This document shows, piece after piece, positions 33,028-41,478 of a stretch of 64,000 bases of DNA (position 1 is its first letter; each line of letters opens with the position of its first letter). This stretch comes from Micromonospora sp. WMMD980 (lineage in GTDB: Bacteria; Actinomycetota; Actinomycetes; Mycobacteriales; Micromonosporaceae): positions 1,612,001 through 1,676,000 of the forward strand of contig NZ_JARUBE010000003.1 in NCBI RefSeq assembly GCF_029626035.1, given 5' to 3'. The translations under genes were made by a program, and so were the position numbers. The notes beneath the pieces are model-generated. The model was not told the origin of the DNA. It searched no databases and saw only the letters and a list, made by a program, of their open reading frames with translations.

Positions 33028-33711
33028 TCAGTCGGGGGCGTGGACGACGACCAGGTCGTCGCCGGCCGGGTCCAGCTCGGCGGTGTGCACGCGCCCCCGG
33101 CCGACCAACCGGATCCGCACCGGACGGTCCGGGGCGTCGGGGTCGTGCGGCACGCCGACCAGCCGGAACCGGCCGGCGGCGTCGGTCTCGGTGGCCTGGG
33201 CGGTGCCGACCAGCTCCACCCGCATCGCGGCGAGCGGCTGGTCCTGCGGACCGACCACCCGGCCGTCGAGCGTGCGCATGTCGAGCTGCCGCAGCCGCAG
33301 CGGCTGCCGCACCGGCGGCGCGGTCGGCGCCGGCCGGTCGATCCGCGCCGGCACGTCGAGCAGCAGCGCCGGCCGGGGCGCCACGCCGAGCGCCCGCCAC
33401 AGCGCCGGGTCACCGGCGTCGAGCACCAGCTCCGGCCGGCCGGAGCCGGTGGTGGCCGCGGCGAGCACCCGGTCCAGCGCCGGCAGCGCCGCCGGCCCGC
33501 CGCCGCTGACCAGCAGCCGGACCACGAACCGGTACGGCTCGCGTGCCGCGCCGCCGGTCGCGGTCTGCCGGGCCGGTCGCAGGTCCAGCGGCCAGACCGT
33601 GAGGCCGCCGCCCGGGTCGTCACGCGGCGGGCCGACCGGGACGGGCTGACCCGCCGCCCCAGCCAGCCAGGACGTGACGTCCGCGACGGCCGCCTCGATC
33701 GCACCGGTCAT
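33028..33711 (-). CDS. DUF4255 / Pvc16-type protein with carboxypeptidase-regulatory-like domain
   Basis: The 227-residue protein has an N-terminal part like Pvc16_N/DUF4255 (AVADVTSWLAG, LTVWPLDLRP), a family tied to tube termination in contractile injection systems. Its C-terminal half (GPQDQPLAAMRVELVGTAQ, DAAGRFRLVGVP) resembles a carboxypeptidase-regulatory-like beta-sandwich. It is translationally coupled to the upstream membrane gene by an ATGA overlap and precedes the sheath gene. Confidence 0.65.
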   Translation of the reverse strand: MTGAIEAAVADVTSWLAGAAGQPVPVGPPRDDPGGGLTVWPLDLRPARQTATGGAAREPYRFVVRLLVSGGGPAALPALDRVLAAATTGSGRPELVLDAGDPALWRALGVAPRPALLLDVPARIDRPAPTAPPVRQPLRLRQLDMRTLDGRVVGPQDQPLAAMRVELVGTAQATETDAAGRFRLVGVPHDPDAPDRPVRIRLVGRGRVHTAELDPAGDDLVVVHAPD

Positions 33712-34316
33712 CGCGGCGGCGTCCCCTGGATCCGGTACGCGATGGCCTCGTTCCAGACGTGCGGGTAGACGCCGATCTCGAAGTAGCGGGTGCACCGGTT
33801 GATCGGCGCGTTCGTGTGGTCGTGCCAGAGCAGCCACACCGGGGCGATGGTGAACAGCGCGTAGTTGAGCGCGACCAGCGGCAGGTAGAGCGGCCCGAGC
33901 AGCCGGGCCTGGAACACGTGCACGTCCTCGTGGCGCTGGCTGCCCGGGCTGGACCCGGCGCAGACCGTGCCGATGGTGGTGGCGTAGCGGGGTGAGACGC
34001 CCTCGACCACGTTGACCCGGCCGCTGCCGGCCGACACGACCCGGTCGAGCTGGTGGCCGAAGACCAGGTGCAGGGCCAGGTAGAGCGCGCCGGTGAACGT
34101 GTTGAGCAGGCTCCACGTGTGGTCGACCACGAAGAGGAAGATCCCCTTCGCGTCGGCGCCGTAGGTGCCGGCCGAGGCGGTCGCCCAGCCGAACGGGCCG
34201 CCGACGAGCAGGCCGACGACCGCGCCGACCAGCAGGCCGACGGTGCCGGCGGCGAGCTGCCCGAGAACGGCGCCGAAGACGATCTGGACGGCGGCGCTGA
34301 GGATGCCGAAGACCAT
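33708..34316 (-). CDS. Membrane protein with HExxH motif
   Basis: The 202-residue protein has an N-terminal Gly/Ala-rich membrane region (GTVGLLVGAVVGLLVGGPFG), then the segment SQRHEDVHVFQARLLGPLYL, which holds a HExxH zinc-type motif beside a second hydrophobic segment, and later NEAIAYR. HExxH with a following Q and LGPxYLP is seen in uncharacterised membrane metallopeptidase-like proteins. No protease activity can be claimed from sequence alone. It is coupled to the DUF4255 gene, so it probably belongs to the particle operon. Confidence 0.6.
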   Translation of the reverse strand: MVFGILSAAVQIVFGAVLGQLAAGTVGLLVGAVVGLLVGGPFGWATASAGTYGADAKGIFLFVVDHTWSLLNTFTGALYLALHLVFGHQLDRVVSAGSGRVNVVEGVSPRYATTIGTVCAGSSPGSQRHEDVHVFQARLLGPLYLPLVALNYALFTIAPVWLLWHDHTNAPINRCTRYFEIGVYPHVWNEAIAYRIQGTPPR

Positions 34317-34330
34317 GACGGTCACCTCTC

Positions 34331-34675
34331 TCAGACCCAGGAGCGGACGAAGCGGGGCTCGCGCCCCTGGGCGAGCTGGGTCGGCGACGCCTGCGTCGCC
34401 TGCCGGTTGCCCGGGGGCAGTTGGTTGATGCCGAGCGCGGCCGAGAAGATGACCAGGCCGTTGAAGAACGCGATGATCCACTTTTCCGGTCCGGCCCCGT
34501 CGGCGAACGCGGCGGTCAGGTAGGAGAGCAGGAGCGCGAAGCCCAGCGCGATCCACTTGCGCGCCTTGTCGCCGCTCGGCCCGATCAGGCCGCCGATGAC
34601 GTTGGTGGCGAGCAGGGTGGCGGCGCTGGCGCCGGTCAGACTGCCCAGTGCGGCCCAGGTGAAGAGATCGTTCAC
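34331..34675 (-). CDS. Small hydrophobic membrane protein
   Basis: The 114-residue protein has about three transmembrane segments (AALGSLTGASAATLLATNVI; ARKWIALGFALLLSYLTAAF; IIAFFNGLVIFSAALGI). The GTG at 34675 has GGGGGA upstream. No family is recognised; a holin-like or anchor role is possible from size and context. It lies 14 bases before the HExxH membrane gene. Confidence 0.6.
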   Translation of the reverse strand: MNDLFTWAALGSLTGASAATLLATNVIGGLIGPSGDKARKWIALGFALLLSYLTAAFADGAGPEKWIIAFFNGLVIFSAALGINQLPPGNRQATQASPTQLAQGREPRFVRSWV

Positions 34676-34850
34676 GGCGATCCCCCTTTTCAGACGGTGC
34701 GGTGGTGCGGCCTCGGGTGGGGATGGTGCGGCGGCCGGTGGCGGTGGCCACGGGATCCGCCCGGTCGGTGGTGGGCCGGCGGGCTGTCGCCGGTGATCGG
34801 GGCCCGGCCCGACGCCCCGCCGACGCTGGCCGGGGCCGGACCGGTGGAAC

Positions 34851-35660
34851 TCAGACCGGCGGGCCGGTGGGCGGTGCCGGCGCGCCGGACGTGGCCGGCG
34901 TCGCCGGTCCGGTGGTGGGCGCGTTCGACGGGTCGGCCGGACTCCCGCCCCGGCGGCGGCGCAGCAGCAGCACGACCACCACGGCGGCGACCAGCAGCAG
35001 CACGACCACCGCGCCGACGACCAGCAGCCAGGGGAACGAGCCACCGCTGACCACGGCGGCGGCCGCGCTGGTGGCGGGTGGCGGCGGCGCCTCGGCGACG
35101 GCTCGCAACTCGGCCGGCTTGGGCTGGTTGGCGATCACCTTCCAGCTCACCGAGCGGCCGGTTCTGGTGCCGTTGGTGTCGAGCACCCGGCCGGGGAACG
35201 TCACGGAGATCTCGAACGACATCAAGGTCATGAACGCCTGCTGGTTCCGGGGATCCTGTTCGGCCACCTTTCCGCCGTACTTCTTCGGATCCAGGGGGAG
35301 CGAGAAGCGATAGAGATCGCCATCCCGAACAAGATTCACGCTCTCGCTCGTGAATTGTGCCAGCGGCGTTCTCCGGTAGCTGATCTGAATGCCGTAGTAG
35401 TTGGGGTCCTCGTAGCGGGTCTCGGTGCCGGCGGGAAGCGTGGGAATGTTCTGCCGCAGTTCGGCGAAAGCCACCGCCACGTCCGGGTTGCGCTGTTTGA
35501 GTACGGACTTCTGCGCGGTCAGCAGGAGCTGGCCGGAGATGGTGTCGTCGGGGTTCACGGTCAACCCGAGGTTGAGCTGCATGCAGCCGCTCAGTGCCGC
35601 CACGAGGGCGAGACACACCGCGATGCTGAATATCCGGCTGCGGCGGAGTCTCGTATTCAT
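34851..35660 (-). CDS. LppM-type lipoprotein with C-terminal transmembrane helix
   Basis: The 269-residue protein starts with a lipoprotein signal and lipobox ALSGC (Cys26). The next about 170 residues resemble the LppM domain of actinobacterial lipoproteins (MQLNLGLTVNPDDTISGQ). A C-terminal helix (LLVVGAVVVLLLVAAVVVVL) and a Pro/Thr-rich end follow. It is the first gene of the minus-strand run that leads into the injection-system genes and may share their transcript, though a 175-base gap follows. Confidence 0.68.
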   Translation of the reverse strand: MNTRLRRSRIFSIAVCLALVAALSGCMQLNLGLTVNPDDTISGQLLLTAQKSVLKQRNPDVAVAFAELRQNIPTLPAGTETRYEDPNYYGIQISYRRTPLAQFTSESVNLVRDGDLYRFSLPLDPKKYGGKVAEQDPRNQQAFMTLMSFEISVTFPGRVLDTNGTRTGRSVSWKVIANQPKPAELRAVAEAPPPPATSAAAAVVSGGSFPWLLVVGAVVVLLLVAAVVVVLLLRRRRGGSPADPSNAPTTGPATPATSGAPAPPTGPPV

Positions 35661-35842
35661 GCGCCCAGTGTGGGTGGTCGGGGCGGGCTCTACAGTCAGC
35701 GATCAGCCGTCGCTTTGTCGCCGATCTTACCGGCGGCCGCTCCCATTCGGACGACCCCGGAAACGGGCGCGGTCGATATCCTGAAAGGTTGTCATTCCTC
35801 CGTTCCCGGCGCCGGCCGGTCCGCGACGACCGGGAGAAGAGG

Positions 35843-36100
35843 TCAGCCGCGGGGCTCGGTCCAAGCGGTAAAACGGTCTTCGAGGCCGGTCGGATGCCGG
35901 CCGCCGTCCAACTCGGTCAGGTCTGCGGCGGCGGCTTCCTGCAGGGTCAGGAGGTACGCCTTCAGCTCGGCCCTCCGCCCGCGGTACCTCGCCAGGAGGT
36001 TCAGCTTCGCCACCCCACACGGCCACGCGGCGCGGCAGGCGCGGCAACGCCAGGTAGGTCGGGCCGGGACATGGTCGCCGGAGCGGGGACGGTAAGGCAT
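35843..36100 (-). CDS. Small Cys-containing protein of unknown function
   Basis: The 85-residue protein (from ATG 36100; a GTG at 36133 is possible) has CRACRAAWPC, a potential metal-binding CxxC...C, then a helical region rich in Leu and Arg. Short proteins like this are common beside DUF5753/XRE regulators in Micromonospora relatives, and a fragment of such a regulator lies divergently nearby. The role is unknown. Confidence 0.6.
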   Translation of the reverse strand: MPYRPRSGDHVPARPTWRCRACRAAWPCGVAKLNLLARYRGRRAELKAYLLTLQEAAAADLTELDGGRHPTGLEDRFTAWTEPRG

Positions 36101-36166
36101 CAGGCGTCCGCCCTCACACGAGTGCGCCGGCACGCGGTCGGCGCTGGGACACGGGCGGCGGGGCGA

Positions 36167-36403
36167 TCACGCGAACCCCGGCCAGCCGGAGGAACAGGGA
36201 CGACGTGCGGTCGCGTTGCCGTCCGGGCCAAGCTCGTAGACATCGGCCCACAGCCAGCCGTCGTACGTCGTCCACTCCAGGACGCGGATCATCCGGACCC
36301 CGATCGGGTGGGCGAACTGCGGTGACGCCCGCCGGGTCAGGTGCAGGACGTCGCCCGCACGCAGTGGGGGCGGCTCCGGCGGCCGGCGGCGCGACGCGGT
36401 CAC
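36167..36403 (-). CDS. Small conserved hypothetical protein
   Basis: The 78-residue protein starts at GTG 36403 and contains AGDVLHLTRRASPQFAHPIG and VLEWTTYDGWLWADVYEL, a compact beta-rich pattern. It precedes the Cys-rich small gene and lies divergent from the DUF5753 fragment, an arrangement typical of this regulator neighbourhood. Function unknown. Confidence 0.6.
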   Translation of the reverse strand: MTASRRRPPEPPPLRAGDVLHLTRRASPQFAHPIGVRMIRVLEWTTYDGWLWADVYELGPDGNATARRPCSSGWPGFA

Positions 36404-36540
36404 CGGCGGTCGCCCGGTCGCGGCAAAGACGTTGTCGCGGCCGGGGACGACAGCCAGCGCGGCGACGACAGGTTATTTCGCCGAGCCGGCGGCGGAGACG
36501 GCTGCGGGCTGGAGGTCGGCTTCTCCTCGGGCACTGCACG

Positions 36541-37008
36541 CTCTCCTCGCGTGAGGCGGTCACGCTGCGCGCCTTTCAACTCGCCTGGGTGCCGGGGCTG
36601 TTGCAGACCGAGGAGTATGCACGGGCCACTCTTGCTTGGGAGGCTCTGTCGCCTCATCAGGTTGACGAGTTGGTCGCCGCGCGGATCGCGCGGCAAGCCA
36701 TCCTGGCCAGGGACCGACCGCCCCTGCTCATCGCCGTTGTCGACGAGTCCGCGCTTCGCCGCACCGCTACCGGTAACCGAGGCATGATGGCCAAACAGCT
36801 CAGCCACCTTGCGGAATGCGCGGCTATGCCGGCGGTACAGCTCTACGTCGTGCCCTCCTCGGCGGGCATGTACCCCGGGCTTGGCGGTCCATTCACTGTC
36901 GCCGAGATGCCAGACGGTGGACGGCTTGGACATGTCGACGGTCAAGAATCGTTAGAAGCTAGGGTCGATGTTGCCGACACGAACGTCGATCTAGGGGGAC
37001 GGTTCTGA
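36541..37008 (+). pseudogene. Truncated DUF5753 regulator fragment
   Basis: The frame has clear DUF5753 sequence: AFQLAWVPGLLQTEEYARAT, VAARIARQAIL and VDESALRRT, then GPFTVAEMPDG and HVDGQ. DUF5753 normally follows an XRE helix-turn-helix domain, which is missing upstream. The usual C-terminal about 40 residues after DGQ are replaced by an unrelated run ending at 37008, where the stop shares its A with the serine recombinase start (TGATG). This looks like a gene cut at both ends, the right cut probably by integration of the element. Confidence 0.75.
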
Positions 37009-38570
37009 TGGTACGGCGGAAGGCCCGGTCGGGGAACCAGGGCCGGTTCGACAGCAAGGACGCGCTGCTGGCCGGTGGCGTAGAGGTGCGGGCGTTGCGG
37101 TATCAGCGCGCGAGTCAGGACAAGAAGGAACAGGGCAAGAGCGTCCACGACCAGGGCGTGCTGAACCTGGCGGAGATCACGAAGCGGTCCTGGACGGACG
37201 CGGGGTCGTTCACGGACAACCACCGCTCGGCCAGCCGCCGCGCCACGAAGGAGCGGGAGCAGTTCGAGTTGTTGATCGAGCAGATCCGCGCGGGCAAGGG
37301 CGACGTGCTGGTGGTCTGGGAGATCTCCCGCAAGGAACGCGACCTCGCCGTGTTCGTGAAGATCCGCGACATGTGCCACGAGGTCGGTCTCAACTTCTGG
37401 CTCGTCGGCGGAGTGCTGTACGACCTGCGGGACAAGAACGACCGGATGATGCTCGGCTTCCAGGCGGTACAGGCCGAGTGGATGGCCGACTCGATCCGCG
37501 ACAACGTGCTGCGCGGCATCGTCGGCGCCGCCGAGGCCGGTCGTCCGCACGGGAAGATCACCTACGGGTACCGGCGGATCTACGACCAGCGCACCCGCGC
37601 CCTGCTGCGTCAGGAGCCGGACACCGAGATCCGCACGGCCGTGGCGGCCGACGGGACGGTGACGCAGTACTCACGGGCGCAGGTGGTGCGGGACAACTTC
37701 CGCAAAGTCTCCGAGGGCATGCCGCTGACCGCCGTCGAGGCCGAACTCAACCGGCTCGGGATTCCCGCCTCCGAGGGAGGACTCTGGCGGCGCGGCATCC
37801 TGCGCAAGCAGGTGATGAACCCGGCCTATATCGGCAAGCGGGTGCTCCGAGGCGAGATCGTCGGCGACGGCATCTGGCCCGCACTCGTCGACGAGGAGAC
37901 GTACTGGTCGGTGGTGCGGATGCTGGGCGACCCGTCGCGCACGACGACCCGGCCCGCCCGCGCGGTGCATCTGCTGTCGTACCTGGTGCGCTGCGGAATT
38001 TGCGACGGGCCGCTGTCGTCGCAGAAGGTGAACCGGCACGGCTGGACCGGGCAGGTGTACTCCTGCCTGCACAAGCGGTGCGCCGCGGTGAAGGCCGAGT
38101 TCCTGGACGAGTACGTGCAGCGCACGGTGGTGGCGTGGCTGTCGCGCCCCGACGTGTACGACATCCTCACCGCCGCCAGCGCCACCGACGAGGAAGTTGC
38201 CCACGCCCGCGCCGAAGCCCAACGGCTGCGCGGGGAGTTGGAGGACTGGCGCAAGCTGGGCGAGGAGGGCGAGGTCACCGCGATCGCCTACGCCCGCGCC
38301 GAGAAAGGCCTCCTCGCGCAGATCGCCGAGCACGAGCAACGCGCTGCCGACGCCGGGATCCCGGCCGTGCTGCGCGGGCGCATCGGTGACCAAGCGGTGC
38401 AGGCGTGGCAGGAACTTGATGACGACATCGCGGTCAAGCGGGAGATCATCCGCCTCATCGCCGACATCAAACTCCTGCGTGCCGGGTTCAAGGGCGAACG
38501 CCGCACCTTCGGCCGCCACCGCCTGGACTGGCGGTGGAAGTTTGGCCCGCAGGACCAGCGAACGGCCTGA
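37008..38570 (+). CDS. Large serine recombinase (site-specific integrase)
   Basis: The 520-residue protein has the resolvase core with the catalytic Ser36 in RYQRASQDKKEQGKSVHDQ, the RKERD catalytic-Arg region, a recombinase domain (AYIGKRVLRGEIVGDG), and a zinc ribbon (CGICDGPL, then CLHKRCA) followed by a coiled coil. Such enzymes integrate and excise mobile elements between attP and attB. It sits next to the broken DUF5753 gene, so the left attachment site is probably near 36945. A perfect hairpin follows the gene. Confidence 0.9.
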   Translation: MVRRKARSGNQGRFDSKDALLAGGVEVRALRYQRASQDKKEQGKSVHDQGVLNLAEITKRSWTDAGSFTDNHRSASRRATKEREQFELLIEQIRAGKGDVLVVWEISRKERDLAVFVKIRDMCHEVGLNFWLVGGVLYDLRDKNDRMMLGFQAVQAEWMADSIRDNVLRGIVGAAEAGRPHGKITYGYRRIYDQRTRALLRQEPDTEIRTAVAADGTVTQYSRAQVVRDNFRKVSEGMPLTAVEAELNRLGIPASEGGLWRRGILRKQVMNPAYIGKRVLRGEIVGDGIWPALVDEETYWSVVRMLGDPSRTTTRPARAVHLLSYLVRCGICDGPLSSQKVNRHGWTGQVYSCLHKRCAAVKAEFLDEYVQRTVVAWLSRPDVYDILTAASATDEEVAHARAEAQRLRGELEDWRKLGEEGEVTAIAYARAEKGLLAQIAEHEQRAADAGIPAVLRGRIGDQAVQAWQELDDDIAVKREIIRLIADIKLLRAGFKGERRTFGRHRLDWRWKFGPQDQRTA

Positions 38571-38643
38571 ACTCGGCGGTTGCTGAGTCAGGACATGCTG
38601 AGGGCGACTTGACCTCTGGAAAGAGTAGAGCGTCGATGGTGTC

Positions 38644-38670
38644 CGCCGCCCGCCCACGGGGCGGGCGGCG
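38644..38670 (+). terminator. Perfect 12-bp hairpin after the recombinase
   Basis: Stem 38644-38655 pairs with 38659-38670 around a 3-base loop. It likely ends recombinase transcription. Confidence 0.75.
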
Positions 38671-38698
38671 TGACCCCGTCGACGGAAGGTGTTCAGCT

Positions 38699-39073
38699 GT
38701 GCCACGCGAACGACTCAGCACCCTGGCCGTGCTGCCGGACGATGTCACCGATCCGCTGTTCTGGCGGCTCGCCTTCGACGTCGCCTCTGCACACCAACCC
38801 GACGAGCGCGGCGACTGCCGCAACCTGCGGTGCCAAGGCCAGCGCGGCATGTGCGCCGCCGCTCGCGCCGCCCGTCGTGCGATGAGCATGGCGCGGGCAC
38901 CGCGGACTACCGCGCCGCACCCGCCACATGCTCGGGGCTGCGCTGCTGGGGACTCACCTAAGCGCAGCTTCGTCGGCTGGTTTACCGCGCGCTCGCCGAT
39001 TGAGGCGACACGCTTCGTCAGTCGTGCGGAGACATGGCCACGCTGGCCGTATCCGAGGCGCGCGGTGGCGTGA
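38699..39073 (+). CDS. Hypothetical Cys-containing protein of the element
   Basis: The 124-residue frame starts at GTG 38699 with GGAAGG about ten bases upstream. It contains VTDPLFWRLAFDVASAHQPD and CRNLRCQGQRGMCAAAR, a pattern like small Cys-bearing proteins in actinomycete integrative elements. No function is assigned. Confidence 0.5.
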   Translation: MPRERLSTLAVLPDDVTDPLFWRLAFDVASAHQPDERGDCRNLRCQGQRGMCAAARAARRAMSMARAPRTTAPHPPHARGCAAGDSPKRSFVGWFTARSPIEATRFVSRAETWPRWPYPRRAVA

Positions 39074-39108
39074 CCGGAAACGGCTGTCACAGCTAGCGAT
39101 ATGGCTGC

Positions 39109-40473
39109 TCATCTCAGGTGGCCGAGGAGTTCGGCGGTATCGATCTTCCCTGCGGCGGTCAGCGCTACAGCGATGAAGGTCGCTGCCATTCCTGCGACGG
39201 CGGCCAGGACGGCAGCGGTTCGTTGCGCGCTGTCGGTGAGCCTTGCCAATGCCACCACGAGGCGCCCGGGGGGCTTGACGAACGTCTCTGCTGTGGGGGT
39301 TCCGTCCTCGTCGAACGCCTGGACCCTGGAGGCGAGTTCGCGTAGTGACGATGTCCCTTCCGGTTCGACGAGCAGGTCCAGCACCATGCGCAGCGTTTCT
39401 CGCAGGTTGAGGGGAAGCGTCGGCTCGCACGACTCTGGGCTTTGCAGGTGTCGTCGGATCGACGCGCTCACCGCTCGCAGTACGGTAGCCGCGGGGTGCG
39501 GGGTGAACCCTCTCGGTTGCCGGCGATCCCACAGCCCGGCGGTCTGATCGAGCAGTACGGCGATGTCGACCAGACTGCCGCGGTGGGCGTCGGCAACCGC
39601 GCGGAGAGGCTCGGGCATTGCCAGCGAGTCGGCGCGCTCTTCTAGGACAGGCGGGGCCAACATCTGGCAGATCTCTACCGACAACTCCCATCCGGCCAAG
39701 CGACGGCGCAGGAAGGACGCGGCAATGTGAGCAGGCACCAGCATCGGCGTTACCGCCAGGAAGAACACGATGACGCCGAGGAGAGGAGGCAGCGCGGAGT
39801 CGGCGTCCGATGACGGCGCTGCAGCACTTGACGGCGTTGCAGCGGTGCCCAGGTCGGGTATCACCGCGACCAGGACGAGGACGGGATACATGGCGGCGAG
39901 CAATTCGACGGTATGGGCCATCGTGAACCAGAACGCGTTGGCGGCGAGCCGGTCACGCCCCCTGCTGGACAGATCGTCAGGAAAACGCAGACCAGGAAGC
40001 TTCCCGCGCGGCTTGCCGGGCTGGGCGATGTAGCGCAGCCCGTTGAGGAAGATGCGTATCGCCACCAGCACGCCGATGATGCCGGTGAGGCGACCCACTC
40101 TGTCGATCGCCTCCGCGAACTCGCCACCGGCGATGGCCCCTGGTACCAGCAGCAGGACGACGTAGGGAAGACTCACCGGCACCAGAAAGCCAATGATCGG
40201 GACCAGCACCATCAGCGGCACCCGACGCCACGACGCGCGGGCGACCAGCCGGCCAAAGATCCCAGGCCCGGCAGCGGATCGAATCAGCTCCCATGCACCT
40301 CTGCGCAGCCCTCGCCGTCGGATGGGCTCAAACGATGTGGATGAGACGCATCTCCACTGCACCGCCCAGAGCATCGAGCCACCGAAGGCGGCTGCCGCAA
40401 CGATCCAGCCGACCATCAGGGCGATGATGCAGACGAGCAGGAGGGCCGCGATCACGGTCACATCGACCGTCAT
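39109..40473 (-). CDS. Polytopic membrane protein of unknown function
   Basis: The 454-residue protein starts at ATG 40473. Hydrophobic segments include VIAALLLVCIIALMVGWIVA, PLMVLVPIIGFLVPVSLPYV, and two near residues 195-260, with one at the C-terminus (AAVLAAVAGMAATFIAVALT). A soluble region of about 140 residues lies between (EPLRAVADAHRGSLVDIAVL). No family is recognised. It is cargo of the island and diverges from the DUF5131 gene. Confidence 0.6.
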   Translation of the reverse strand: MTVDVTVIAALLLVCIIALMVGWIVAAAAFGGSMLWAVQWRCVSSTSFEPIRRRGLRRGAWELIRSAAGPGIFGRLVARASWRRVPLMVLVPIIGFLVPVSLPYVVLLLVPGAIAGGEFAEAIDRVGRLTGIIGVLVAIRIFLNGLRYIAQPGKPRGKLPGLRFPDDLSSRGRDRLAANAFWFTMAHTVELLAAMYPVLVLVAVIPDLGTAATPSSAAAPSSDADSALPPLLGVIVFFLAVTPMLVPAHIAASFLRRRLAGWELSVEICQMLAPPVLEERADSLAMPEPLRAVADAHRGSLVDIAVLLDQTAGLWDRRQPRGFTPHPAATVLRAVSASIRRHLQSPESCEPTLPLNLRETLRMVLDLLVEPEGTSSLRELASRVQAFDEDGTPTAETFVKPPGRLVVALARLTDSAQRTAAVLAAVAGMAATFIAVALTAAGKIDTAELLGHLR

Positions 40474-40577
40474 ACCAGTCACGGTCAACGTGCCGGCCGT
40501 CCAGCTCGATATTCGGCGGTGTCGGGCCTGTCGAACTTGCGTTCGAACCAATACTCTTTGCAGTGTGAGTGTGAGCC

Positions 40578-41330
40578 ATGGGTGACCGCAGTGCCATCGA
40601 ATGGACGGAGGCGACGTGGAACCCGACGACGGGCTGCGATCGCGTGAGCCGCGGATGCGACAACTGTTACGCGTTGACGCTGGCCAAACGGCTCAAGGCG
40701 ATGGGACAGCCGCGGTACCAGCGGGATGGAGACCCGCGGACGAGTGGGCCAGGGTTCGGGCTGACGCTGCATCCGGACAGCCTTGAGTTGCCACTGACTT
40801 GGAAACGTCCTCGTCTTGTGTTTGTGAACTCGATGAGTGACCTGTTCCACGCCCAGGTGCCGACGAGTTTCGTTCGCCAGGTCTTCGAGGTCATCGAGGC
40901 GACCCCGCAGCACACATATCAGGTCTTAACCAAACGAGCCCGCCGCCTACGCCGGGTAGCCCCCTCCCTGACCTGGCCCTCCAACTTGTGGATGGGCGTC
41001 TCCGTCGAGGACCTCAGCGCTGTGCACCGAATCGATGATCTTCGGACAGTGCCGGCGGCGCTGCGGTTCCTGTCGTGTGAACCATTGCTGGGCCCGCTCC
41101 CGGGCTTGCAGCTAGACGGCATCGGCTGGGTGATCGCAGGCGGCGAGAGCGGCGCCAACGCCCGACAGTTAGACCCGGCATGGGTCGTAGACCTGCGCGA
41201 TCAATGCACCAGCGTCGAGGTGCCGTTCTTCTTTAAGCAGTGGGGCGGACGGACGCCCAAGGCTGGCGGCCGTGTCTTGAATGGCCGGACCTGGGACGAC
41301 ATGCCCCTCAGCCTAGCCGCCGCCTGCTGA
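40578..41330 (+). CDS. DUF5131 / phage Gp37-Gp68 family three-Cys protein
   Basis: The 250-residue protein has the family signature WNPTTGCDRVSRGCDNCYA (Cys20, Cys27, Cys30), then VNSMSDLFHAQVP, QVLTKRARRL, SVEDLSAVHRIDDL, SCEPLLGPL and AGGESGANARQ. Members are paired with TcmP genes in phages and mobile elements; the reaction is unknown, and the three cysteines suggest a metal or Fe-S centre. Here the TcmP partner follows 149 bases downstream but is split by an insertion sequence. Confidence 0.85.
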   Translation: MGDRSAIEWTEATWNPTTGCDRVSRGCDNCYALTLAKRLKAMGQPRYQRDGDPRTSGPGFGLTLHPDSLELPLTWKRPRLVFVNSMSDLFHAQVPTSFVRQVFEVIEATPQHTYQVLTKRARRLRRVAPSLTWPSNLWMGVSVEDLSAVHRIDDLRTVPAALRFLSCEPLLGPLPGLQLDGIGWVIAGGESGANARQLDPAWVVDLRDQCTSVEVPFFFKQWGGRTPKAGGRVLNGRTWDDMPLSLAAAC

Positions 41331-41426
41331 CAACCCACGCGCCAGCAGACGCGGCTGCGGGCGCCAATTTGCGTCCGACTACTCGGTCTTCACGCCCCGC
41401 CGCTCATGGGCAGTTTCGCTTTGCGC

Positions 41427-41462
41427 GTCACAATGAGAGACTGTCTCGCAACCTGTTGTGAC
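41427..41462 (+). promoter_or_regulatory. Inverted repeat before the TcmP gene
   Basis: GTCACAA (41427-41433) and TTGTGAC (41456-41462) are perfect inverted arms 22 bases apart, 17 bases before the TcmP ATG. This could be an operator; no binding protein is known. Confidence 0.35.
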
Positions 41463-41478
41463 GGGACAAGGGGGCTGG

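Noticed and set aside
36541..37008. Functional DUF5753 regulator
   Set aside because: The HTH domain and the normal C-terminus are both missing.
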